Shown piece after piece: positions 48,066-59,771 of a stretch of 64,000 nucleotides of DNA. This stretch comes from Oxytricha trifallax. Lineage: Eukaryota > Ciliophora > Spirotrichea > Sporadotrichida > Oxytrichidae. The number at the start of each line of letters is the position of its first letter. Position 1 is the stretch's first letter. Under the pieces are notes generated by a model. That model did not search any database. It saw only the letters and a list, made by a program, of their open reading frames with translations, and had not been told where the DNA came from. Position numbers and translations under genes: made by a program. Location of the stretch: assembly GCA_000711775.1 (NCBI GenBank), contig ARYC01016894.1, positions 1 to 64,000 of the forward strand. The letters run 5' to 3'.

Positions 48066-48340
48066 GGAATTCTTAGGTTATGGATAGTTTTTTGCACATA
48101 ATATAAATTGATTATATTTTATTCGGTATTTGCTACAATCCTTTTTATATTAGATTAAATAAAAAAAATATAAATAATTTTATTTAATTATCTTAATGAT
48201 TAGAATTATTTTTTTTAAAAATTCTATATTATAAATTAATAAATGAAATTATTTATATTTTTTTAATTTAATTTAATATAAAAAAGATAGTAGCAAATAC
48301 CGAGATAAAATATAATCAATTTATATTATGATAGAATTCC
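48066..48340. mobile_element. Short foldback element of about 275 bp
   Basis: Arms of roughly 90 bp: AATATAAATTGATTATATTT, CGGTATTTGCTA and TTTTTATATTA on the left, with complements on the right around 48,250-48,335. The outermost GGAATTCT/AGAATTCC may be the true ends, with 22 bp extra in the left arm. Non-coding. Confidence 0.6.
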
Positions 48341-48784
48341 TCTAGATACAATTTTATCATTTATTTTATACGTTTTAGAAACAATAAAATATCTTTATTT
48401 TACTTTTATAGTTTTAAAAAATATTCTTTAAATAAGATATATATTTAATGTAAATATAAATAATCAATTTAATTTTATATATAATAAATGATATTCTAAT
48501 AAAATAAAATAATTTATTATATGATATAATACTCAATACAAAAAATGTCATAAATTAATTAAAATAATATTTCATTATAACTTTTTTTATGAATTAACTT
48601 AAAAAGTCCTCGACATTAAAATTAAAAAAAAATAAATATCCATTTATATCAATTATTATTGTTATTTTTATAGTTGGAAAGATGATGAACTGTATTTTAA
48701 CAAGAAGACAGAGGTGGAAAAACAATCTAAAAAACATCTCTATAAAAAAGAAAAAGTATAAAGAATAAAAAAGATATCAGACTT

Positions 48785-48965
48785 TGGTGTTTGTCACGCT
48801 GACCGGTTCATAAAAGGCACATGTCCCAAGGGATACCCCTCACAAAGGCCGCGCCGAGGCTGAGATGACAAGGGACAAGATCCCAAGAAGTACCCTATAA
48901 TGACACATAGGTCCATACGGCCAAAGTCGCTCCCCCAGTTGAAGTATTACCGGAGAAAACAGACG
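48785..48965. other. GC-rich island of unknown nature
   Basis: About 180 bp at far higher GC than its surroundings (AAAGGCCGCGCCGAGGCTGA; GGCCAAAGTCGCTCCCCCAG), followed by an A/T-rich simple tail (AACAATAACAATAATAAT). It has locally self-complementary blocks (ATCCC and GGGAT, TTGGGAC and GTCCCAAG). This could be a SINE or another RNA-derived element, but no clear pol III box was seen and no target duplication was found. Confidence 0.35.
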
Positions 48966-51292
48966 CAAAAGACATCCATTTTAGACAATAAAAATCACCT
49001 TAAGTACTAAGCACAACTAAATAATATATATATGCTCAATAATAATAACAATAGCAGAAATAACAATAACAATAATAATTATATATTTAATACTAGAGAT
49101 CTTTATTTCTAGTTTTTAGATTCACCCTACCTTAAGTTATTCATCTTCATCATCATCCATTTATAACAAATATTTATTAAACTTTTATTTTCATAAAAGT
49201 ATGTTTGTTGACTGATACATCGAAACTAGGTATTATAAGGCTTACAAAATATCATAGAACTTCTTCTAATTATGTTTTGGATATTCTATGGCTAAGATAA
49301 TCTTGGTCATTCGTTATATTCTACAAGTAATTTTCATTTTCTTTGTTCTTTTTCATCAATAATACAAGCTGTATCTTAATTCTTATTACAAATAATAATC
49401 GATTCTAAAGCCCTATGATGAGGTAAGATAAATATTAATTAATATTTTATATTTCATATTTTACATTCATATTAGGTATTTAGATTAATTGAATTTCTTT
49501 ATATTTAAAACATAAGAATTTCCTTAAATTCGAAAATATTTGATATTCTTTTATTCTCAAAAAATTTAAATTTTTATGATAATTATTATAATTGATTATT
49601 AGTATAATAGATTAATCTATAATAATATTACAATATTTATTTATAAATGATGTTGATGCTTCTCTAAGAATTAAAGTATTTATAAAGATATTTGAGAATT
49701 TATACTAAATTTCAAATTTTTTTATGATAAAAGGGTATTGATTAATCATGACAAATACTGACACAAGAAGTAATTTATAAAAAGTATTCGAAAAAAATAA
49801 GGTATTTAGATATGTCAATCTAAGACTATTAAAATTTTCTAAATTATAGACACAAGAATTTTTAATTTATTTTAGAATTATTTATATTGAAACACCTTAG
49901 TCATTTAATTTATTCTTTGTACTTCAACGGACCGTAAATATTTTAATTATATAAATACTCATTATTAAAATGCAATAACTCATTTATTTATTTTTACAAA
50001 TATAGGAATTTTAGTTTTTATAGATTTTAATTTATTATTAAATGAGGACATATTTATGAAGAAAACATGAAAAAGAATAGAATTATTCATATTTTTAATG
50101 GCTTAAGTAATATAAAATTAGATAAATATTAAGCTTTTGAATTATATAATAATATTTTTAATATTATATATTTAGAAATTAATTTTAAAACTAAATATTT
50201 TTTAAAAAATTTAATTAATAAATTTGCGTATATTAATTACTTATTTGGTATTTAAAAATTTTCACCCCAATAATTATTTTGCTTATTTTATTAAAAAATA
50301 ATATGTAATAGATCATTAAAAAATAAATAATTTAAATTGATAATACAGCATTTGTTATATGTAACATTTCTTAAAAAATATTTAAATATATTAACCATTT
50401 AAAGAGAAAATGATAAAAATTAGAGAAAAATTGTAAAAAACAAGCTGAGATAAATTAAAAATAACATTTTATGCTATAATTTACAACAAAAAGTTATGCA
50501 TTTTAATCACTAAGGTCGCTTCGCTACTAGAATAGTAAGTTCTATTAAGAATAGGATAAATCTAAAACAATTTTTGAAGTGACTTCAGCTTCAAAAAGAA
50601 GTTGAACTCCTCCACATTTACCTAAATACTTACATTCAATTTTCTATAAAATTCTATAAAGACTTACCTTGTTTCTTGTAGGATTTAAAAACTTTAGCTG
50701 GAATCAACCTTAGTGAATAGATTAAGCTTAAACTTATAAGTATTTCTCGAAATTTATAATAAAAAATATTTAATACTTTTATTTTTGGACTGATGAATTA
50801 ATAATATATATATATATTTGTTAATTAATAAATTAGGTAATTGCATCTTAATACTTTTAATTATAATAATTATTGCTCTATTTTATGAATATAATATATT
50901 AAAATGAAAATAAAATAAATTTGAAACTAAGTTCTTTATATCTTATTTATTTTTATTAAATGCTTGAGGATACACTAAAAATTTAAAAGAAACTCCTTTG
51001 AGATTCTATTTCAAAATATATAAATTAAAATAAAAAAAAATATTAAGAATCATAAATTATTTTAATTTATTAATCAAAAATAAATTAGAATACTATTTAG
51101 TCAGAATTATAAAATAACTAATTTAGTATATAAGTAATATTAATTTACGTTTTGACTATTAATATAATAATTTTGTACTTAAGTAGTTTATTTATTTTGT
51201 ATATTTAAGATAGTATCTTTTCTTTATCTTTGAGGGTCAATCTTTCTTGCTTTTATTAATCAATGAGCAACATTTTAATTATTTTTTTATTA
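48966..51292. other. AT-rich germline DNA, no gene seen
   Basis: No convincing gene. A patch at 50,505-50,720 is slightly GC-richer (GGTCGCTTCGCTACTAG) without a frame. Confidence 0.45.
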
Positions 51293-52336
51293 TTAATAAA
51301 ATACATTAAAATAGGTAAAAATGAGAAAGTTTAATACACATTGAAGATCTATTCATTTTAACTGTAAATAATTTGATATTTTGTAATTTAAATTTAATTT
51401 GAAGTATAAAAAATAAAATACGTACATAAGTATTATTTAATTAAACACACTATTGTCTAAATGATCATATAAATTCTCTGATTCTAATTCAAATGCTCAC
51501 TTAATGATAATTACAAGAACTTTATAATTTTTTATAAATTACAAATAGCAACTTCCCCTCTTTAGCATCTCCACTAATCATTACGATTCTTTAGGTCTTT
51601 CAGTCATCCACGTAACTCACAAGGACATCATAAAATAAAGTTGGTTCAGATAAATGGTATATCACCAATACCATCGACTGTATTGATCAAGCCGTAATGA
51701 TAGTCTAATCAACTGCTGTGTAGATATGAGAACTTGGTATGTGAGCAATAGCAATGCATCCAAGAGTTTTGGATTACTAGCAGTATTGGCAAAGACGAGG
51801 TCCGATTGTGCATTAATTTGCCCATGAATAATTTATGCTACAAGAGGAATTGGTACATAATAACTGAAGATTTACAATCAGTTTTTTATCTGCATTTGGC
51901 GTAGTATCTAAAACTTGGAGAAGCAAGTGTTGAGATAGAGCATTTTTGCTATTCACACCATCTAACATTTTGGTCCATAGGCGAAAGCGTATTGAATAAG
52001 GAAATTGTCATGCTTGAAATAAATAACTTATCTGCCTACCATTTCTACCTTAGAAGATAACCTATTTGTGCTTATTGATCAAACTTGAGGCTTGTTGTTA
52101 GGATCATACGACCTCTCTTGGTGAAATCAAAGATCGGAAATTATTAGTTCTAGTAAGTGCCTATTTCATTCACTCGAATACTTTCGATAACACATTTATT
52201 TTATTAATTATTAATTTTATTGATGATTAAGATAATAGTTGTTAAAGAATATCAAAATATTTACAGTTAAAAATGAATAGATCTTCAATGTGTATTAAAC
52301 TTTATCATATTTACCTATTTTAATGTATTTTGTTAA
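51293..52336. mobile_element. 1.04-kb element with about 88-bp inverted ends, carrying a gene-like interior
   Basis: The left end 51,293-51,384 and right end 52,251-52,336 are inverted copies sharing AAAATACATTAAAATAGGTA, TTTAATACACATTGAAGATC, TATTCATTTT and AACTGTAAAT, with few differences. The interior, 51,540-52,200, is GC-richer and open in the ciliate code (see next entry). Organised like a DNA transposon, but its coding region matches no transposase I know. Confidence 0.7.
51520..52240 (+). pseudogene. Unrecognised gene inside the 1.04-kb inverted-repeat element
   Basis: Three consecutive open frames in the ciliate code add up to about 235 codons: up to TGA 51,727 (KVGSDKWYITNTIDCIDQAV), 51,722-52,078 (RYENLVCEQQQCIQEFWITS, RLCINLPMNNLCYKRNWYII, HLTFWSIGESVLNKEIVMLE), and on from 52,075 (LIKLEACCQDHTTSLGEIKD). 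Two single-base shifts join them. TAA/TAG codons fall where Gln is plausible, and aromatic and Cys residues give a protein-like composition. No DDE, recombinase or other motif was recognised. It may be a captured host segment, a decayed transposase, or a macronucleus-destined piece. Confidence 0.5.
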
Positions 52337-53725
52337 TATTAATGTTTCTGCATGATAGTTCAAAAAGTTTGGTGAAATAATTCTGAAAATTCTAATAAAT
52401 TCTTAATACATTAAATAAAAAATTTAATTATTTAAAATAATACTTATAATCATTAATTTTAATATCCTTAATATTTTAAAATAATTTTAAATATAATCTA
52501 TTCCTTATTTAAATTATATTTTTGAATGCTTTAGTTATAAATTTTAGCTATATTTTTTATCCTATCTATGTTAAAAAATAAGTAATACAATATTAAGAAT
52601 ATTGAGTACAATATATAACATTTTAATTGCTATTTCTAATTTCTAATTTATTCATAAGTTATCAATTATATAATTAAATTCTTGGATGATGTTACCAATT
52701 TCTTTTAATTTCAAACCACAAAGTATTTTTTTGAAAATCTCAATGATAAACATGTGAAAATATGAATGAATAATATATTTTAGTTTTTCATATTTATTTA
52801 ATTTGATATTATATTATTATTAATTTAGAAATATTTAATTTAATAATTAATATAAGTTACAATAAATACATACAATTCTTAGATGAATAAGTTTAAATTA
52901 AGAAAACATTAAAACTTATTAATTTTTAATCTGTCATTTTGTTTACAAAATTAATATTATCATACTATTAATAAAATTATTTGACATTTCAATTTATCAT
53001 AAATAATTGATAATTTTATTATAACAATTCTTAGTTTTCTTATATTATAAAGTGTTTATTTTTTAATTTATTCTTTTATATTTTTCTATGAAAAAAATGA
53101 AAAAAAAAGAATCCTTAGTTCGGAGGATATTTTTTATTTTAAATTAAAAAGTATGCATTAATTTAAATACAAATATTATAATAATTTGTCATTATTTAAT
53201 ATCATTTATCAATATTATTTTATCATTTATGGTGTTTTGCAATATTCATGAACGATAAAGCAAACTTTTAGTCTTTTATATTATTATTCATTTTACTTTT
53301 ATTTATTTTGGTAAGTATCAACATGATATCTTTTTAATGTTTTTGAAAAATTGACAATGTACTTCTTATAAACATTAAATATATTAACAGTTAGAGACTT
53401 TCATTTGTACTTCTCTTATAAAAATATATTTATTTTAAATCTAATAGAACTTAATTTTAATAAAATTAATCATTTTTATAAATACTAAATTAAATTTTCA
53501 ATTTTATTTGAATTCTATTAATTAAAATTATATATTTTTGAGTAAATTATATTTTAAATTTTTATAAATTTCCAAAAAAATTTGCCATTAAAATATAAGA
53601 CTTGGCAAATAAATAATTAATTCTTTTACTTTAATTATTTTACTTTAGTAGTTAATGATTAAGGAATCAAATAAATTTATCATTAACTTATCAATACTAA
53701 AATCAAAACATCAATTATCTGAGTG
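52337..53725. other. AT-rich germline DNA, no gene seen
   Basis: No sustained frame and no clear repeat. Confidence 0.45.
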
Positions 53726-54070
53726 AGTTGAAGTGGCATTTCCGTAACGTTGTAGTCCTGAAGTAGAAAACTCAAAAAAATGCACGTCCCCTATCACCTA
53801 GTCTCATCCTAAATCAAGATGTTTTCATCGCTTGCCGGTCCCACCGCTGCTGGAAACGTAATCTCTGTCCTTTCGCTGCGGTAGCTTCAGCACCCTAACC
53901 CGATGTGGGAGAAAAATCCTTATCGTTGGCTTCAATGGTTTTGGTCTTTTTATTTTTGAAGAAAGAGAGTACCTTAATCTGCTCCCTATTTCCTAGAAAG
54001 CTGAACATAATCCAGGCAAACTCATCTATGCAGGAAAATCCTGATGTCCAGCCAACTCGAGAGTATAGAA
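53726..54070 (+). other. GC-rich coding-like island, left of a foldback insertion
   Basis: GC-rich compared with both sides. Plus frames without TGA include KMFSSLAGPTAAGNVISVLS, then in another frame RKILIVGFNGFGLFIFEERE and LNLLPISQKAEHNPGKLIYA. Frame changes would be needed to join them. No family is recognised. The foldback element at 54,071-54,485 cuts this island from a second GC-rich patch at 54,486-54,640 (CTCTTTACCCAGGAAACCCC), so the two may once have been one locus. Confidence 0.4.
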
Positions 54071-54485
54071 TTGTAGAAATACATTTGAATTTGGAAAATT
54101 AATTTTAATTAAATTAATAATAAATCAAAATCGTGGCAGTTAAAGTTGGTCAATTTGAACGATCTTGGGCTCATTCGATAGAGAATTCAAAATTAGCTGG
54201 ACTTTACTATTGGCGGTACTATTTTATCGCATCCCTGGAGCGAGATAACTTGACTTTAATGTGAGGGTATAATTTAATGAATTTAGATGAGTTTAATTAA
54301 AGTCAAGTTATCTCGCTCCAGGGATGCGATAAAATAGTACCGCCAATAATAAAGTCCAGCTAATTTTGAATTCTCTATCGAATGAGCCCAAGATCGTTAA
54401 AATTGGCCAACTTTAACTGCCACGATTTTGATTTATTATTAATTTAATTATAATTAGTTTTCCAAATTCAAATGTATTTCTACAA
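54071..54485. mobile_element. Foldback element, family of 415 bp (near-perfect copy)
   Basis: A 415-bp palindrome with arms of about 190 bp, TTGTAGAAATACATTTGAAT at the outer end, then GTGGCAGTTAAAGTTGG, GATCTTGGGCTCATTCGATA and TCGCATCCCTGGAGCGAGAT; the loop is about 37 bp. The arms are almost identical. It has the same length and order as the diverged copy at 20,605-21,019. Non-coding. Confidence 0.85.
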
Positions 54486-54640
54486 TAGCTTACATAATTA
54501 ACCCCGCCAACTAGTCCTTCATGCTCTTTACCCAGGAAACCCCTGCTTGCCCTCATTAAGCTTTAGTGTAGGAGAAAGCTCTATTAGAAAGTCCTAAGTA
54601 AGATTGGTACCTTACCTAGCAATTAACTTTCTATTTAATA

Positions 54641-56790
54641 ATTATAATTCATTAACATAAGGATTCAATTCCTTATACTGAAAGCGTTTTTTTATAAATT
54701 TAATAAGACTTTTAATGCTTGAAACGTTAAAATAGATTATTATATTAATTAATTGTGATAATATTTCTTGAGGTTTTAAATTATAAATTTTATAGGATTT
54801 AATCAATTTACAGTGAAAAAATCTTGCATGATATATTTATGCTTAGATTTTCTATGAGCAAATTAGTTACATAAGTTAATTTTCATCCAAGTAATTTAAG
54901 ATTATTTAATTATAAATGAATGGTATCTGCTTAAGTTCTAGAATTTAAACTTAGACATATACATTAAATTACACAATGCAGCTAAAAATTAAAAGAAATA
55001 AAAAAAAATTCTTTAATGTCTTTAAAACGAAGAAAACACACTTTTTACTTATTTATTTATTTTATTTACAACATAAAATGCATGGAATTTTCTACCTATT
55101 AACTTCTTTTACAAATATTTTTGATTGTATGAGAATTCAAAACTTATCAGCTTTCAAAGTACTTGTAAAAGTATTTCTGAAATAGATCATAATATTATTC
55201 TAATATTTATCTTAAATTATTTGTAAATTTTAGTATGTCAATATTAAATCTTATATTAGAATGATATAAATTATATAAATGATATAAAAGAAGTCAAATA
55301 ATCCCACTAATTATATTATATAGTATCGTTATTTAATTCATAATAAACTATCAATTTTTTTTATAAAAAATTTTGAAAGATTTGCAAAACTTTGCATTAA
55401 ATCTATCCTATCTATATAAATAAATTTTTTATTTCGCAACATAAGCAATAAGTGTAATTAATAAAAATAATCTAAAAATACTAATATCAAATCTTTAATA
55501 ACTCCCTGAAAATCAATCTGCTTAATAATGCAATAAATTTGTAATATTTTTTGTTTTTTTTATTCAGCTTTAATTATAAATTAATTGGCTAATTAACTTA
55601 TTTGTATAAATTTTTTTTATATAAAATATTTAAATAAATAAAATATATTTGTAAAAATTACAATACTTTTGAATATCAATAAAATAAATATATAAATGGG
55701 CTATTAATTCTTAAGTATGTATAATTTTTTTAATTTTATTTTAAACCTGTTTTGGTGAATCAGTAATTTTTGAACTATGAAAAAATTTAACTTAAAACAA
55801 TTATTAATTAATTTAATCATATTATATAATTGTATATATTTTATTTTTAAATTAATTGATGATTTATTATTTAAAAATAATATAATTTAGTAGATATTTA
55901 TATATTATACTTGTTCCTTAAAAGTTATTAATAAAAAATGTTGAAACTTTTTATATTTAAATCAAAATTAAATGTAAATTCTCATTATAATTTTCAATTT
56001 AACTACTATTACAATAATATAAAATTAAATTAATACTATTTATATAATTGTTTGAGTTAATACTCATAAAAAAATATTATATTTCGAATATATCTCAAAC
56101 CATTAAATAAATATTCTCAAATAATTATTTATATTAAACAATCAATTTTTATATTTTATTTTTTAATATAAACAAATTGGATATTTTTAAATAGAAACTT
56201 TATCTTTATTTAATATATTTCAAAAAATAAATTTCTTTTTAGGCTATGAAAACTAGCTAACTAATATTCTATAATTGTTATTTTGAAAAAAATAACAATT
56301 AACATTTGATTAATGACTCATATTTTTTAATAAAAATATAAAAATTATTAAATTTTATAATTCATTTTTTATCAAAATTATTGAATCTATTTATAATAAA
56401 ACTATATTTAAACAATTAATTAAATAAGACTTATTTTTACAAATTCGGTATGTTTACTTAAATCATTCTATAAATTATTTAAATAATTTAACTTATAATA
56501 GTTTATTTATTTTTAATAATATTTATGTATTTATTATTAGAAAGTATAATGATTTACTGATTTAAAATTTAATTATAATATTAATAAACTTTCTAATTAT
56601 AAAGATATTAATTGATTTAATTTTATTCAGATTTTTTAATTAAAATGATGAAGTTCTTAAATTTATTTTTTTAAAATACATAAAGTATCATCAAGTCAAA
56701 ATATTATATAATAAAAACTATATATACAAATAAAAAATAAATAATTTTTATACATTGATCTATTAACTTTTATTAATTGCATATATATTC
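54641..56790. other. AT-rich germline DNA, no gene seen
   Basis: A standard-code frame of 69 codons at 54,976-55,185 is Lys/Phe/Leu-rich, as expected by chance in AT-rich DNA, and was not accepted. Confidence 0.5.
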
Positions 56791-56793
56791 GGT

Positions 56794-56880
56794 GAGCGCA
56801 CAAGAAGCACAAGAGAGACAAAAAATATTGGGGATGGAGCAAATGATGTATCTATGATTTTGGAAGCACATATTGGGGTT
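56794..56880 (+). pseudogene. P4-type (flippase) ATPase motif fragment
   Basis: 56,827-56,880 encodes IGDGANDVSMILEAHIGV, the hinge motif of P4 phospholipid-flippase ATPases, in which GDGANDVxMIxxAHIGV is near-invariant. Upstream residues (ERTRSTRETKN) do not match the family's lead-in, and downstream residues diverge after GVK, so only about 18 codons are recognisable. It is unrelated to the bacterial P1B ATPase at 2,558-4,627, which has GDGINDAPVLA. It may be a very short scrambled macronucleus-destined segment or a relic. Confidence 0.6.
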
Positions 56881-56917
56881 AAAACTCATTCAGTCGCTAC
56901 TAGTCTTACTGCACTTT

Positions 56918-56980
56918 CAGGTGAACTTCTGGTGCTAAATACTCAGGAGTACCAATATTCTGTCTCTACTTCATCTAAGA
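56918..56980 (-). pseudogene. Protein-kinase activation-segment fragment
   Basis: Minus strand: QNIGTPEYLAPEV (about 56,921-56,962), the GTPEYLAPE signature of the kinase activation segment as seen in AGC and related Ser/Thr kinases. The frame is open on both sides in the ciliate code but without other kinase motifs. It lies about 40 bp from, and opposite to, the P4-ATPase fragment. Confidence 0.55.
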
Positions 56981-57205
56981 GAAAACAATAGGTTTGGTAA
57001 ATTCCATTAAAAAACCTAATGCCATAATTTATAATTAATGGCCCCTATTTAATATGAATATATATATGCAATTAATAAAAGTGATTATTATATATAGAGA
57101 TCTCTAATTAAATTTTGATCTCTTTTTAATTTCCCTTGCCTTTAGCGATTCACTACTACTATTACTACATTGATCTACTATATTGATTTATCGGGTGTTG
57201 ACACC

Positions 57206-57313
57206 TGGACGTCCCAAGAAAATCAGGACGCCCCGAGAATATCAGGACGTCCCAGGATCACCAGGACGTCCCCGGATCACAAGGACGTCCCAGGATTACC
57301 AGGACGTCCCATA
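57206..57313 (+). repeat. Subterminal array of 19-bp units (left)
   Basis: Units of the form CAGGACGTCCCAGGATCAC, about five to six copies with 1-4 changes each. Each holds the palindrome GGACGTCC or a variant, a likely protein-binding site. Confidence 0.75.
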
Positions 57314-58832
57314 TTTTATATACTAGTGTGAAAAATTTAAATTTACTATTTCTTTTTAATATAAATTCTTATTAATTATAATTAATAATCAAAGAGAGAT
57401 TACTTGAAAAAAAGCTAATAATAAAAAACCTTTTCATTCAAACAAAGTTTTTATATTGCTGAAATACTTTTTATTTTATAAAAATATGTTTTATTTAAAT
57501 AAAATACAAATTACAAAATTTGTCATACAAATCTTACTGTGTTTAATTTTAAATTTAATATTACTAGAGTTATATATAAAGCTTTATTAACTATATATTT
57601 TTTTAGTGTTTTTCTATTAAAAAAGTAATAATAACCATTTAATTTTATGAATAATAGTTAATAAATAAATGTTGCCTGCACCTTATATGCAATTATCTAT
57701 ATTATAATGTTAGATGACACAGGATGCCTTTGCCTTACACATGTTATGCAAGATCATAACTTTTGAAATATTTTAATTACACTTAGTTTTTCCAATTCAA
57801 ATATATTCGGCTAATCAAAAATTGAAAAAAAATATTTATTTAATTGTATAACACATTATGTTTAGAACTATCATTTAAATAATTAAAACTATAATATAAA
57901 AATAAAAAATTTTACAACAAGACTATTATCAATAATTTAAAAATTGAATTAACCCTTATTTTTATATACTGTTGGGAAATTTCTATATTAATTTTGATTT
58001 TATTTTATATATAATAAAGGTACTGTATGCCTTACTTTAGATATATTTATATATATTTTGTAATTAATTATTTCTTTATTTTTAAATCTCATTCATCTTG
58101 ACATGACCTTGTAAAAAATAGCTATCTTGTTCAAGCTTTAATTAGGTCATAATAATTCTAACATCCCAGAAAACCTTTAAATGCAGATGCATCACTTGTT
58201 TTAATCTGTAAACTTTATTAAATATTATCAACAGTTTCACTAATAATTCTGCCATTAGGAAAATAATTAAAATGGATGTCTTACAATACTTTCAAAGAGT
58301 AAGTATTAGGATAAGAAATTTTTATATCATTTTGATAGTTTATCTCTGCGACACTGGTTATTATCACAATCATAAAAGCATGATCTATATTCTATTCTTA
58401 TAAAGTATACTATATTTATAGTTATGATTAGAATTTCAACCTTTTCATATTAATTGATAAAATTCCACATCCTTATAATTCCAAAAAATAAAGCTTATGT
58501 AACATTTACTATGTGATCTTGCATGATTTTTTATTAATATGGTTCCATGTGTATTTAAGTTAATTAATTATAAATTATTAAATATTATTTTTTCACTTAT
58601 TCATAAATATCTCCTGTAAAAATTATTTTCAGAGACGTTGACTTAAATTCATCAAAAGGTGCTATTACCCCTTGAGCTCTGCTGTCAACTATTTATTTAG
58701 TAACGAAGCATGGGCTCTGCATTTCCTTACATCGCCAGGGGAACACCCATTGACCTAGCCTTATAAAATTCTTATAGAATCTTTATGTGAAACTTTGTAT
58801 TATGGTTATAATTTTTTTATACTTATATATAT

Positions 58833-58921
58833 TTTGGGACGTCCTGGTGATCCTGAGACGTCCTGGTAATCCTGGGACGTCTTGATGATCCAGAGACGTC
58901 CTGATGATTCTGGGACGTCCT
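58833..58921 (-). repeat. Subterminal array of 19-bp units (right, inverted)
   Basis: About five copies of GGGACGTCCTGGTGATCCT and variants, inverted relative to the left array. Confidence 0.75.
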
Positions 58922-58969
58922 GGTATCAACACCCGATTTATCCAGTTCATTTTATATATATAAACCCCA

Positions 58970-59530
58970 ATACGTATGTACACATAGAATTTGTAAGTTG
59001 ATAAAAAGTTTTAAGTATATCGATAAATAAGGAAATTTAAAAGGACAGAATTTAACTTAATTTGAGGGAGCCGATCTCGAGAATGCAAAAAGAAGGGCTG
59101 GCACTATCACGGCTCTTACAAAGTATGAATATGATTAGATTAATATGATTAGATTGGTGTGATTTTTAATTTTAAGTTCAGAGCAGTTTGAAATCCAGTA
59201 GGTTGTCGGGGCCGTTCTCGAGATTTTTCAACATTGGTATACTATTATACCGGTCTGACCCCTATAATCCAGTGCTTTGGCTTAAGCCAAAAAGCATTTT
59301 TTAGGGTCAAAACTGAAGACCCAAATTTTCGATTTCGGGTGCCATTAACTTCTAGATATTCTCGTCTTCACATTTCTACTGGCCATTATTCAGTTATGGA
59401 CGGGGAAAGGTTTGAATTTCGAAAGTTGCCGCGGATTTCGACATTTTTCAAAAAGCCAATTTTGGGTTTTGCCCATCTTGAAAATTCCTAAAATATATCA
59501 CAGCTCTTCAACCACCCACCTCCAGGCAAC
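58970..59530 (+). repeat. Dispersed repeat of about 0.5 kb, copy 2
   Basis: Counterpart of 47,490-48,030 and less AT-shifted. Contains GGAGCCGATCTCGAGAATG, GGTTGTCGGGGCCGTTCTCG, GGTGCCATTAACTTCTAG and TTATGGACGGGGAAAGG. An 85-codon standard-code frame at 59,234-59,491 lies inside it. That frame has no recognised domain, and the other copy does not keep it, so I do not call it a gene. Confidence 0.55.
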
Positions 59531-59771
59531 TCTAAGCTACTCGTTTAATGAGTTATAGTGAATAATCATTATTTGTCTTGGTTTGGCAGTGAGTCAGCCA
59601 TAAATCCGGAGGATATAAGCAAAAGAGTGTTTTTTTCATATAGTTAAGGATCAATAATCCAGTCGAAATTTTAATAATCCAGTGGTTTAATAGTAAAATA
59701 CAGTCGAATTAATCATTAAAATTAAGCATAAATCAGATGAATCCAGCCACTGGATTTTAGAAAACCTCTGA
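59531..59771. other. Leader region of the large ATPase frame with repeated ATCCAGT
   Basis: ATCCAG-type motifs recur here (near 59,656, 59,679 and 59,740, and inverted CTGGATT near 59,751) and also at about 59,193 and 59,267. No start codon in frame with the downstream gene lies in this stretch. The last TGA before the large frame is at 59,769-59,771. Confidence 0.35.

Larger units (their letters stand above)
57193..58934. mobile_element. 1.74-kb DNA element with 8-bp target duplication and GACGTC arrays
   Basis: Ends are GGGTGTTGACACC and GGTATCAACACCC, inverted with one mismatch. They are flanked by a perfect 8-bp direct repeat, GATTTATC (57,185-57,192 and 58,935-58,942). Just inside each end lies an array of about five 19-bp units containing GACGTCC (57,206-57,313 and, inverted, 58,833-58,921). 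The 1.5-kb interior is mostly AT-rich with a GC-richer patch at 58,630-58,760 and no transposase frame, so it is non-autonomous. An 8-bp duplication is known for hAT, P and Merlin superfamilies; the ends do not clearly match one. Confidence 0.75.

Noticed and set aside
57193..58934. 19-bp GACGTC arrays as a CRISPR
   Set aside because: Units abut with no spacers, vary between copies, form inverted arrays at the two ends of a transposon, and the organism is a eukaryote.
59234..59491. 85-codon frame in the dispersed repeat
   Set aside because: Lies in a repeat whose other copy does not keep the frame; no recognisable domain.
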